Notes under the pieces: generated by a model
Told to the model about the DNA's origin: nothing
The model's database searches: none
What the model saw: only the letters and a program-made list of their open reading frames with translations
Position numbers and translations under genes: made by a program
Shown: positions 23,047-33,172 of the stretch, one piece after another
Position numbering within the stretch: the first letter of the stretch is position 1
How the letters are laid out: every line of letters starts with the position of its first letter
Assembly (NCBI GenBank): GCA_963931865.1
Contig: OZ007507.1
Location: 914,139-978,138, forward strand
DNA from: Axinella damicornis
Taxonomy: Eukaryota; Porifera; Demospongiae; Axinellida; Axinellidae
Direction: 5' to 3'
Length of the DNA: 64,000 bases

Positions 23047-24536
23047 TTACCACTCTGCCCATGTGTGCACATCCACAACATGTAGAATTCCACACAGGGC
23101 ATCTTCAAACAGCTTGTATGTGTTCCGATCTTGAACTACTGCATGTTCTGCCAACTCGAATATCTCTTGCCATGAACGACCACAATCATTCCAAAACTGC
23201 TTGATCTTCTTCAAGCCTTCTACTTTCATTGTACTTGCAATCATGTGCGGTGGTGGTTTGAAGAGAATACGGTAGACAGTACGGGCTAATGCATGAAGGT
23301 CGTCGTTAGGACGAACAACCAGCACATGTTTCCCGTCAATCAGCAATGCCAAAATGTGATCAGAAGCTTCTGCAATCACTCCCTCATACGAAATGCACTC
23401 ACCAACACTGCATGAAGACCCCCAGTCATTGAGCAGCACCTCATGCTTAGTTACTGCATAGATGTTTGCACTACGAACGTCACGGTGCACGATATCACAA
23501 CAGTGTGCTTGGTGTAGGGTCTCCACCATCTGTTGTATGTGAAGGGGAGCCAAGAAAGGGCCAGTTTCTCCAACAGAAACAAAAGATCTCGCAAGCGGTG
23601 TTAACAGCAATGCGTTGCCTGTAACAGCATTAATGCTTGGGATATGCAACACCTTGAACCTCCTCAACTTGCTCAGCATCCTCTCCTCATGGCTCAGCCT
23701 TTCAAGATCCTTAAAGACTTTTACAACCAAAGTCCTTTCACCCAGTTTCCCCTTGTACACAAAACCTGAAAGTCCATTACCAAGGACACCTTGTAACTCA
23801 ACCTTGCCTTGTTCTACCACCACAAGAGATGGTAGATGGTAATGAAGTTCAGTCAGAGACATGGAAGCCAGGCATGATACTACCTTGGCAGCTTGCACTC
23901 CAGAATCCGTGGTGTTCCATGACACATCAAGAATCCAGTCGGTGTGTATGGCATCCTTCGTGCGTGTTGCAATGACAAGATGCAGTGAGATATTATCAGT
24001 TAGAAAGCCATACACGCTGGTGCGGAATGGCTGCTCCTGAAGCACCAATTGTAGGTACTTTTCAAGATGCCCTCTAGCTCCATCATCAATCTCATCTTTC
24101 CCCTTCAGTTCACCGACTACAACAATGTTGAAAGGGGAGACAGACCCATCCGATGTCAGTAAAATAACATCTGGGGAATTCTTACCCAGAATCTTTCTAG
24201 CATGTGAGTCGAGAAATCGAACTTGTGCATGATTTTCCCGTAACATTACGTTCCACTCTTGAATCTTTCCCGACCAATAGGGCTGAACGATCGTACTCTC
24301 GAGGCCTGTAGGTAGTACACCAAAATGTAGCTCATATTCAAGCGAGTTGAGGTTTTTCTGGAATGCACGACCCACATCCTGATTACACACAGAGAGATTC
24401 GCAACTTTCCGGGATTTATAGTATTCAGCATATGATGTGGTAGATAGTGTTTGACGTGCCCCAAGTTCCCTTTGGCGTTCACTCAATTCCAAATTCTGCA
24501 CTCGGTGTACTAATTCGTTCACCAAACTGTGTGGTT
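23047..24536 (-). CDS. Nuclease-kinase effector exon, copy 2 (intact C-terminus)
   Basis: Opens after the acceptor TTTGTCCTTTGTAG at 24,550-24,537 and runs to a TAA at 23,049-23,047. Same architecture as copy 1: PD-(D/E)xK nuclease region (SPDVILL, VVGELKGK), then kinase with GNGLSGFVYKG, VVKVFK, HRDVRSAN, NDWGSS and NDDLHAL. It ends FEDALCGILHVVDVHTWAEW. It differs from copies 1 and 3 at roughly 15-20 residues, none in catalytic motifs, plus one extra residue (HVLVVRP versus HVVVRP). Phase 1 at the acceptor matches the phase-1 donor of the header exon at 28,814-28,550 on the same strand; a 4.0-kb intron would separate them. I infer one three-exon gene, 28,978 to 23,047. Head-plus-effector organisation is as in Crinkler-type proteins. 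Confidence 0.83.
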
Positions 24537-24550
24537 CTACAAAGGACAAA

Positions 24551-25758
24551 TAGCATACATACGTGTATAATATACTATACACACTGTAAATACATTATTA
24601 CACTGGTAGGAATGCAACATGGTGAGGTTGTGCATGGGTATGTCGGTATTTCCCGAGCCGAAGACAAGTGTGACCTTGTAGATACCTGGGCAGACTCTGC
24701 TGGTATCCACCAGCTCATCAAGCCTCGTTCATATACGGATCATCCCAATTAACACAATGTCACATGATAACCATACTGCTCGTGTTGAGTGGGCAATGGT
24801 GGCCAGAAGGAAGACAAAAAAAAATTATTACAGGGCTCACAACTTCACCATCAGGGTGACTTTCGGCACATAAGTGTCAGTGCACGATGACAATTATGGC
24901 AGTGTAGTCAGTGGGCCTTTCCTGAAAGATGTGAAAGTCAGTTAGCGCTCGAGCAATGGCAGTCAACAGGAAGACAAAAGTGCTCATAACTCCAATACCA
25001 AGGTGACTTTCAGTACCAAAATTATACGTTTGGGTCAGCGCACAACAGTGATCATGACGGTGTAGTCAGAATCTTTGTAGGCCATTCCTAGTAGTCAAAC
25101 AATTGCTTAGTACCGTATTTCCGCGAATAGACGCCGCGGCATTCATTTGTTTTGTTGTTCAGTTTGGTGGGGCGACTATTCGAGGGCGGCGTTTATTACT
25201 TTGGGCAGTATGACTGCGCCACGTACACAGCATCCCTAGCTAGCTCCCCGTCGAATTGTGTCGACAAGCTGGTGAGAAGGTAGGAAAATTCGGTCGAGAA
25301 ACACAAAACAACAACTCACAATGGGCAAGATTCAGCTGTGGCCGGAGCACTGAGTGCTTTGAATAGCCATCGCTTTTCGACAAAGCGATACCGTGCACAC
25401 GGGATAAGGACGATGGTGAAGATGCCTTCACGGGATGCATATGGAGGGGGATGACGACGAGCTCGAGACTTTTCTACGACTGTTGGAAGACGTACAAAGT
25501 GTCCACGTTGTATCGTCATACTTTGCGCACGTGCTAACCTGCCACGGTGTTTATTTCACTCAGCGCCTCCAATTGTGCGGCATTTGTTCGAGGGCGGCGT
25601 CTATTCGTGGAAACACTCCGACTTCTGTGGTAAATGTTGTGTGAGTTACAAATCAGTCACAATATTACTCTTCGTTTTCAAGGCATCCCTGGCTTTATCG
25701 TGTGGAATGTTGGAATGCAACTTGTTTCAGATATAATCACATACTTATAGAGTTGCCA
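24551..25758. other. Upstream intron region of effector copy 2, with dispersed repeat modules
   Basis: Mirror of 1-1,208. Holds the same modules as the left arm. Lies inside the inferred intron between header exon 2 and the effector exon. Confidence 0.5.
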
Positions 25759-26522
25759 TACATTAACTCCCGTAGAAAAGCGTGCAATTTTTCCCCAAAT
25801 TGCATGGTTATTGTAGCCCGAGGGCTGTCAGAAATTGCACGGTTATGAAGCGGCTGCGGCGCGCGCCAACCAATCAGGTCAAGCTCCACCCTAGCAACGA
25901 GCGTCCGCGTCATGGCTACGCCTCGTTTTCATTAGCAACAGTTGAAAATGGCTGTACTGTGTGAACGCTCGCGTTGTTTAAGCTTTCTGTACCTGAGCGC
26001 TCGAGCTGAAGAAATGCTATGAGAACCGAACGATAGCGTGGCGAAAGTGTTGTCACAGAAACGGTGGCTCTAGTCATTGTGCCATACTAGCGCTGCAGCC
26101 GTACTGTTCGTGGCTCAGTGTTATGCGCACACAGGCTCTGTGCTGCTGTTATGGGACCCTGGGTGTCAGTTGCAACACCGCACTTCCGTCCTAAAGCTTC
26201 ACTACACAACAGGTCAGTACTCTGGGTAAATAAGATAAGCGGTACTGTACTAGTAGCGTGTAGTTCTGAGCTAGCTAGAGCTCTATGGCTACCTCGCGCT
26301 TGCGGAAAGTTTCTTGATCTGCTGTTATGATGTATGCGTTCATTTATAGAACACCGGCAGTCGGAGTAGAAGGCACGCCAGGCTGGGTACGACCTTGTTC
26401 ATTCAACGCAGAGCAATGATTGGCTACTCTGAAAGCACCAAGAAGAGAGTGGGTTCGTCCCAGGTACGTTGTACACTCAGTAAGTGCTCACTGCGGTCAT
26501 ACTGTCCTCACTAGGTTCCGGC
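25759..26522. other. Outer part of the second inverted repeat
   Basis: Matches 33,173-33,947 in reverse. Contains open frames of 60-70 codons on both strands (for example 26,118-26,330 +) whose protein is near-identical to the other arm, but with no splice or family support. Could include regulatory sequence. Confidence 0.35.
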
Positions 26523-26639
26523 AGCACACGGAACACAGTTGCAGGTTTTCTTTGAGAGGGTTGTTCAAGTGTTCAGGCCAATAACTTGGAGGCTCCACCC
26601 CCAGTAATATCAGAGAACACGGTAGCGTTCTCTATTTAG

Positions 26640-27330
26640 GAATGGCTAAGGAAATTTCGAAATACCATACTGATGCACCAGCAGGAAAACGGCCAAAGAA
26701 GCTACTACCCCTCAAACCAAGCATGCAGACAGAATGATACTGCCTAGCAGTTCACAAAAACACTCACAAACGTACCCTAGAGTACGCGGGAGTCGAGTAA
26801 TAAGTCGCCGTAAAATTCCAATTTCGTCATCTTCTTTCTTTCTTTCTTTCTTCTTCTTCTTCTTTCTCATTGACTAGCATAGCTGGACAACAAAAGCATT
26901 TCCTGAGCTAGTTCACTCACAGAACAACATCGCTTTCGTCGTAGTAGCTCCTTTCGGCCCTTTTCACTACATACTGGCAAGAACGGCACTGCTGGCTAGC
27001 TACGATTCCGTGAATTGCTAGCACAAAGCCATTTTGATGCAACCAGAGGTCACGCGTGTCAAATGCGCACGCGCAGTTCACATGCAAACGCACGTTGCAT
27101 TCAGCATTTTGGGCGCTTGGTGATCAGCTGAATCCTTGTGAATCCATCATCTGGTGCCTCACTACCACTGCGAGGAATTTCTACCAACCTGTTCTTGCCA
27201 AGATCTATCGTGACTATGCCATCATGGAGGCGTGGCTTTCTTTTCATGAGGTACATGTAACTACAGTGGAACATGTATATACCATGCACCAATACTGTGA
27301 GTGAGGCTAGAGTTTTGGAATACTCATATT
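26640..27330. repeat. Duplicated block X (paralogue at 47,965-48,600)
   Basis: Shares long collinear stretches with 47,965-48,600: GGAAAACGGCCAAAGAAGCTA, the CTAGCAGTTCACAAA segment, a pyrimidine microsatellite (26,829-26,870), and GGCGTGGCTTTCTTTTCATGA. Starts with an open reading MAKEISKYHTDAPAGKRPKK on + that ends at TGA after about 36 codons. Similarity continues past 27,330 into 49,290-49,380, across a TTAA element inserted only in the other copy. Meaning unknown; it sits beside a header gene in both places. Confidence 0.55.
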
Positions 27331-27439
27331 ATTAGTGGAAATAGAATGAACCATCAAAGCCTGCTCAGTACCCAGCAGAAGGTTCACATCCATCAAGGCA
27401 ATTAATAAAATCTAACATCGCATTCCATGCACTCAAAAA

Positions 27440-27715
27440 ACCTCACAAACTAGAAACAAAAAATTTTCTTACAAAAATTAAAACGATTTAGTGATGGCCA
27501 CCCCGATCGACTCCCGAAAAAGCAGACAAACAAGGAATGCCATTAACCAGCCCCAGTCCCATCCCATCCCTAAATTCTACATTTTTCAATGGGATGGGAC
27601 TGAGGCTGGTTAATGGCATTCCTTGTTTGTCTGCTTTTTCGGGAGTCGATCGGGGTGGCCATCACTAAATCGTTCGTAATTTGTGTAAGAAATTTTTTTG
27701 TTTCTAGTACATGTA
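27440..27715. repeat. Foldback with about 120-bp arms
   Basis: 27,450-27,565 and 27,590-27,710 are reverse complements, joined by a short loop containing TTCTACATTTTTCAATGG. Typical phrases: CACCCCGATCGACTCCCGA and its complement. A diverged single arm recurs at 47,225-47,370. Probable non-autonomous element. Confidence 0.7.
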
Positions 27716-27870
27716 GCAGTAAGCAATGGTCTCCCAGTCTACTCCTATCAAGGGCGCATCGAGCCGCCGAAGGCGGCGAGAGGGCATGCAACTTCCTATA
27801 GCGCACGTATAGACGGCATAGTGCTGAGTGTTACTAAAAATAACGTTTCCGGTTAAGCACGTGAAATTGC

Positions 27871-28104
27871 GTGCACGGTACGGTTACGGACACTGGACGG
27901 AAATCGTTCCTGGGCAAGAATGATGAGTGCTACCAATATCGGTATAGAAACGCCATCCAAGCGATCTCTAGCCCAAGTACTTCTTCCAGTCCGGGTACCT
28001 CTCCTACCAGTGTAGCAGGCCCAGATTCGGAGAAAGTATCGCTGGAAGCAAGCCAACATTCGCCACTCTCGACAACAGCACAAAAGCTCGACATTTGCTG
28101 TTGC
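27871..28104 (+). other. Candidate exon or element fragment, related to 47,400-47,520
   Basis: Open frame with NDECYQYRYRNAIQAISSPS ending in a good donor (TGTTGC|GTAAGT). A diverged version on the minus strand near 47,400-47,520 (EDECYRHWYRNAIQAISSPS) keeps the protein reading, which hints at coding origin. Not recognised; could be a captured exon in a repeat. Confidence 0.35.
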
Positions 28105-28549
28105 GTAAGTTGGAGGGAGGGAATGATAACATCGAAAGAAGCTCACGCTAGGTAGCTAGGTCCTCGCCAAAGACGAACGGAATTAATGCCAGCAATCTCG
28201 TAAGTACAAAAGTGACCGCATAAGGGCCGGCACACGTCTACGGTTCACGTGCTTATACAGTCAAATTTGAATTCTATATCTAGTAACACTCAGCATTTTG
28301 CCATCTATGAACGTTGCATGCCCTCTCGCCGCCTTCGGCAGTTCGATGCGCCCTTGCTCCTATTCTACTCCCATTCTAGTGCCATTCTACAGCCATCCTA
28401 TGGCAATTCCACTGTCATTCCACTGCCCACTCTACTGCCATTTCACTGCTCATTCTACTGCCATTCAACGGCGATTCTTATGCCACTCTACTACAACAAT
28501 GGCTTTACTGCTACATGTACAACCTACTTGAATATCCAAGTCTTCTTAC

Positions 28550-28978
28550 CATCATCTTGTGGCAGCTCAAGAAGGAAACAGTTGGCCATGTTGTTACCAT
28601 GACCACGCTCTAGCTCATCTTTGATCAAGGTTTCAGCAAGTACTTCTCCATCACGAAACTTCACAGTCACCTTGTCAGGAGCAATGTCAAGCAGCTTCGC
28701 CTTGACAAGGGCAGTTTCCAGTGCATCCAACACATCATCATCAGGCGATACTCTGACGTGGATTGGATTCCTACCCTTTTCATTCACACGAAACCAGACC
28801 TTCACTTCATCCATCTGGAATGTTAGAGGTGGGTGAATAAATCCACGAGATGGCCACAACACAATTAGGTGGTGAAAAATCTAGACATTACGACTCAATA
28901 GGGCAGGTGCGGCTGGACAAGGACATAACTTATAGCGTAACTTACCCCCACTTGTGGTACGGTTTCGTCCGTGTTCAT
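28550..28978 (-). CDS. Header gene 2: two exons encoding a ubiquitin-like CRN-type N-terminus
   Basis: Exon 1 at 28,978-28,946 encodes MNTDETVPQVG with donor GTAAGT in phase 0. Exon 2 at 28,814-28,550 follows the acceptor CATTCCAG and reads MDEVKVWFRVNEKGRNPIHV onward, with DVLDALETALVKAKLLDI, VTVKFRDGEVL and a final LLELPQDDG; it ends in phase 1 (donor GTAAGA). The alternation of hydrophobic strands with one helix, closing in L-L-E-L, fits a beta-grasp (ubiquitin-like) header as in Crinkler proteins. A clear paralogue is 46,773-47,007. The next phase-1 acceptor of a large exon on this strand is effector copy 2 at 24,536. The joining is inferred; a transcript would be needed. If unspliced, the ORF stops shortly after the donor. 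Confidence 0.75.
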
Positions 28979-29159
28979 TGACTGAGTTGGAAGGTAAGTA
29001 CACCAACAGTACTATACAATCTACAAACGGTGGGCAAGACGGCAAGAGCAGGGCACTCGAGAATGGGGCGGCAGCACTTTGACATTTGAAAACAATTACC
29101 TTCCGACCACGTGACTGATTACGTAAAGCATGGCATGCACCTATTCCGCATTACGTAAC

Positions 29160-29460
29160 GTACCGGAAGTGAAGTAACTTCCAAAAAAACAAGGAAGCCT
29201 GAGAGACCATTAGGATGTATGAGGATGCACGAGTTCCAAGTGCACAAGTGTGCACTCTCGTACATGAGAGTGTACTAGAATGCATAAGAGGGCACTTGTA
29301 ACCAAGGGTGCTCTTGCGTGGGACATGAGAGTGCACAAGGATGAATGAGAGTGCACTTGGAGCATCATGACAGTGCAGGCTAGGATGCATGAGAGTGCAT
29401 TAGGAGTGCATGAGAGTGCACTAGGTTGCATGTGCTTGCACTAGTGCACATGCATCATTA
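29160..29460. repeat. Degenerate tandem repeat around GCATGAGAGTGCACTAGG
   Basis: Ten or more imperfect copies of a short unit mixing ATGAGAGTGCA and CACTAGGATGCA. Low-complexity; no coding support. Confidence 0.75.
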
Positions 29461-29484
29461 GTAGGTGTTGGACATGATGAGGTA

Positions 29485-29935
29485 TGTTCCGATTCCAAAA
29501 ATGTTCCGATTCCAAAAGACTCCTCCAAAATTGGATGATTATTGCAGACCATGCAAAAATCATCCAAATTTAGATGATTTTAGCTTCTTGTTCTCTAATA
29601 TGTTCAATAATCATCCACTTTCGGATGATTCCTGCCATCCATTATTGGATGATTTATTACGCTGTAATCAAACTTCCATTTTTGGATGATTCATGCCATC
29701 CATTATTGGATGATTTATTACACTGTAATCAAACATCCATTTATGGATGATGATGATTTATTATACTGTAAGGAAGCATCGATTTTATTACACTGTAATC
29801 AAACATCCATTTTTGGATGATTCATGCCATCCATTATTGGATGATTTATTTTTTTACACATCCATTTTTGGATGATCCATTATTGGATGATTTATTATAC
29901 TGTAAGGAAGCATCAATACCCCCAAGTGAGCTCCC
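29485..29935. repeat. Tandem palindromic repeat with TTGGATGATT motif
   Basis: Repeated units of roughly 60-75 bp containing CATCCATTTTTGGATGATT (a near-palindrome), CATCCATTATTGGATGATTT and ATTACACTGTAATCAAACA (also partly palindromic). Many hairpins possible. No coding support. Confidence 0.8.
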
Positions 29936-30189
29936 AGGGAAGACGTGCAACTGCATGAGGGTACCTGTACACCTCATGGTACAATGTACAATTAACTTGT
30001 TATTGTATTTTCACAGTTTTTAGAAGAAACCACAGTTGCCAAGCAACACTCAACCTTGGATGTACCTTTACCATACCTTAAGATGTAATCAATCAGTAGC
30101 CTTGATGCTCCTAAGTGTGAAATTGTGATTACTACAGAGTTTACACAGCCTATGTAGGTGTTGACCACACTGTTTACCATGTCATACTG

Positions 30190-30870
30190 CAGACATTCAA
30201 CATTGGACCTTACAACTTGGTTTAGCCACTACGCTGGAACAAGCGAAACTTTTTTTTCTATAATATGTCGGAAGTTGCAGAGAAACCACTGGGATTGTGC
30301 ACCAAATGGAAGTCTGCCGTGCCTACTTTGCTCACGGAAATGATGACACCCTTCGGGCTTTCTGTTCAATATTGTTTGGTGCAGTACACATAGACTTCGT
30401 CAACAGCCTTTTGTTGTGAAGTCCCCTATCATGGCACCAATCAAACCACTCTGTGTTACCTACATGAGCGTGTGTTTGTAGATGAATCCAGGACCACAGC
30501 CTATAAACTGTATGATCATAAATTCAACTGCTTGGTAATGACTACCTGCCCATCATGTCACTGCGTGCACTCACTTCTGACAAACGGATTCAGTGTCTTC
30601 AATATGACTACCTTCAAGGAAATCACAGTAAGTTTAACAAACAGCAAGTTGCAATGATAATCTGAATCCTTCACACACTCCATCAAAGTAACTTCGTTCA
30701 TGGAGACATCAGAAGAAAGAACATCCTCTTCAGCAGTGATGGCTCCAAAGGATTTCGACCTTGCAGGGAAGGAATATTCCCGCTATCCTCAGGGTTATAA
30801 TTTCAATGGTGCCACCCATCTGCAATGGCTGAATTCAAAAGACTAAAGATCCATGATTGGCATGGCCAGA
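30190..30870 (+). pseudogene. Decayed protein-kinase-type effector pseudogene
   Basis: Pieces of a second, different kinase-like protein are spread over three frames: a ..AHGNDDTLRAF.. region near 30,330, CYLHERVFVDESRTTAYKLYD at about 30,460-30,510, FVHGDIRRKNILFSSDGSKG at about 30,695-30,755 (an HGD variant of the HRD loop followed by the metal-binding N), then DFDLAGKEYSRYPQGYNF (DFD/DFG region) one frame over. Stops and shifts make it non-functional. Such HGDI-R-x-x-N kinases are a common effector type in Crinkler-like families. It lies between the two header genes. Confidence 0.6.
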
Positions 30871-31139
30871 AATTCGCGGACACGGAGTCGGGTTTTCCGT
30901 ACACGGTTCCGTATACTCAACTCCGCACACTGACTGTGAATGTATGGACGGCTATGGGAAGACGGAACTTGCAGCTCATCTGCGACTGCTAGCAGCGTTG
31001 TTTCACCGATGTAACCCCCCAGAAAGATGGCCAAGAGCGTCTACTCTCTACCAATGTAAATACTCTGCTGTGACCTTCGCGTCAGAATTTGCAAAATGCT
31101 GTTTCTATTGCAACACTTACATGTAATACTTAACAATAC

Positions 31140-31488
31140 TAACGAAAATATTTTTGACACATTTTGTAAATTTAGAGACTTCCTGCTCGCGTATTATGAG
31201 GGTTAGTTGGGACAATTAACCCAGGTTAATAGGGTACTTTACGGGATCCTACCGAATACTCTAATTAGCGCCCTGAGCTGCCGCGCCGGCATGCCCTCAG
31301 CTCAGGCGCCTAGGCCTCAGCTCACGGCGCCGCGGCACGTACGGCGGCCGGCCGTATGAGCCTATTCTAATTATTCGTTTGTGATAAATGAATTGAAATT
31401 TCCTGTGACATATACATGTCGACACCGGCTAAATTTGAAGTGACAAAGTTGGCCACAAAGTTCGTGTGCTGTGCTAGGAACGATCGAA
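31140..31488. promoter_or_regulatory. Possible promoter of header gene 3
   Basis: GC-rich stretch at 31,270-31,365 with several CpG palindromes (GGCGCCGCGG, CGGCCGGCCG) immediately upstream of the start at 31,489. Inferred only from position and composition. Confidence 0.3.
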
Positions 31489-31756
31489 ATGGAAGACCTG
31501 TACGTGCTTGTTGCAGAACGTGAAGGAGCGGATCCCCTCGAAGTAGATGCAATTGAGGGAGTAATCTCTTTGTCGACCTTAAGGTCTCAATTTGGCCCAG
31601 ACGCTGCCGGCTTACAGTACCGAAATATCGCCACCAATCGTTGGCGAGCTGTGGCAGTAGACGCGGAGACCCTAAGGCCACCTGCTGGAGGATGGATGGA
31701 CCGTATATACATCCTGAAGCGATTTGCTCCCCACATGGCGGCCGAGAAAACAGACA
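31489..31756 (+). CDS. Header gene 3: single exon, CRN-type N-terminus
   Basis: Starts MEDLYVLVAEREGADPLEVD, continues ISLSTLRSQFGPDAAGLQY and a WRAVAVDAETL strand, and ends DRIYILKRFAPHMAAEKTD before a donor GTGAGT in phase 1. Length of 89 codons and strand-helix-strand pattern fit a small ubiquitin-like header, but its sequence is only distantly similar to headers 2 and 4. I prefer the ATG at 31,489 to an in-frame GTG at 31,471. The next large phase-1 exon on this strand is effector copy 3 at 35,173, leaving a 3.4-kb intron. Joining is inferred. Confidence 0.6.
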
Positions 31757-33172
31757 GTGAGTTCATAAATGTAGCTAATTTCACACCTAGTGAAAGGCTA
31801 ACGGGGGCATCTCCAAATCCACTCTTCTCCAGATAAATATGCCCGAGGACATTACTCCCTCCCTCCCTCCCTCCCTCCCATATTGTCAAGACAGTTGGTG
31901 TTCTACTGTACTTTTACCAAGACTTGCAAATTTTGAAGTGAAATCTGTTAAACCGCAAATCCGTTTAATAACCGGAAGTCGTATGCTTCCAAATCACGCA
32001 GCTGCTCTACAGTCGATTTCCGTTGCGTTTTTGCCCGTTTCACGATGGCAGAAGGGACTACAAGCTGCGAGCCAGGTTGACGTTCGGCCTATGACGAAGA
32101 CCTCCGATGGCGTGGTGTATACCAGCGTTTCGAGAAATAGCTGCCAATAGCCCGAAGTTGTAGCTAGCTAGCTAGCTACACGTTGTGCGTGCGGAGCGTG
32201 GTTGGTGGCTCCATGGATACAGGAGGCTCCGTCTCCTCCTCGGCCGTCTCTGGTAATTCCACAGTGTAGTTGTCAGACTAGCACAGTGCCACAGTCGTAG
32301 GTCCAAAGTTACCGCAAAAACTAGCGCTTCTGGCTACCGTGAAATGTTATTCATAGCGAGTTTTAGGCGGGAAACCGCAGCCGCCTAGGCCACATCAAAA
32401 TAAAACGCTTTTCACTCGTCGCTCTGCGCTCAGTTGTTGCAAGGTTTAGTAAAAGTACAGTACTAACCTGTTGAACAATAGCGTTTCTGTAGTAGCCTCG
32501 TTCCCAGGCCCCCTATCCGAAAATCGGAAAGGGGCCTGGTAGCACTTCCATGCAATTTCTGTCGACTATGCCTCACAAATTCAAGAGGAGCCAATCAGAT
32601 TTCAGAATGAAACCACACGCAAACGTGATCCCTTCACGTGAGACAAAAGTGTTGACTAGTATTATAAAGCACAAAACGGACCATACAGATCGTTAGAGAG
32701 CTTACTTTGCCACTCCAGACTGCGGCGTCCTCGTCACTTTCCTTCGTGAAGAAGTGCTGTTGCGTTTGCGGGAGATGGCTGGACGATCGAAATCAGAGAG
32801 CGCTGTTTACGCTTACCGGGCATCGCGACAAAGCTATTGTCCCTCTGCTGCGCTCGCCCCGGGGCCATTGTCCTGCTGTGCACGCCCTGCAGCCATTGTC
32901 CCAGCGGCGTGCGTGCTTGGATGACAATGTGTCATTGATGGGTTTCCACCAAGCTTCGCCTTCTACTTTAACCTCTATTAGACTCCTTCAAATAGGCTTT
33001 ACGCGACACAAAACAACCGTGCTGGCACGGTTTAGTATTGTTCGGCACAGTTATTAAATTGCCATGTAAACACTAACTAAACTGTACTGGACCATAAATA
33101 ACCGTTCTTGGACCACCTTATCTTGCCATGCCAGCACGGTTAGAACCGTTCTGGTTGCGGTCTCAATCCAGT
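31757..33172. other. Inferred intron of header 3/effector 3, repeats and an open frame
   Basis: Contains a (CCCT)n microsatellite near 31,855-31,880, a truncated 9-bp-family end at 32,493-32,539 (TAGCCTCGTTCCCAGGCC with its partner cut short), and a 117-codon open frame at 32,707-33,057 (+) with a C-x2-C start (KKCCCVCGRWLDDRNQ) that may be transposon-derived. Short hairpin AACCGTGCTGGCACGGTTT at about 33,018-33,036. Confidence 0.4.

Larger units (their letters stand above)
17153..25758. repeat. Right arm of the giant inverted repeat
   Basis: This is the reverse complement of 1-11,219 with one copy of the 2.46-kb element instead of two and without the 175-bp MITE. At its inner end it runs straight into intron 2 of the HIP1-like gene. 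At its outer end the similarity to the left arm stops only because the window starts there: sequence beyond 25,758 continues to match the third copy at 33,173-33,947. Confidence 0.93.
22972..26522. repeat. Second inverted repeat, arm 1 (effector copy 2 and its upstream region)
   Basis: Reverse complement of about 33,173-36,735; paired positions sum to 59,695-59,709. It overlaps the outer 2.8 kb of the first palindrome's right arm and extends 764 bp beyond it. The copies part at 26,522/33,173, just after a shared GGTTCCGG. The shared part holds the effector exon, its upstream intron and about 2 kb of non-coding sequence. Confidence 0.92.

Noticed and set aside
32707..33057. Zinc-ribbon gene
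   Set aside because: Only a CxxC-like start is suggestive; no second metal-binding pair, no splice support, and transposon-like surroundings.
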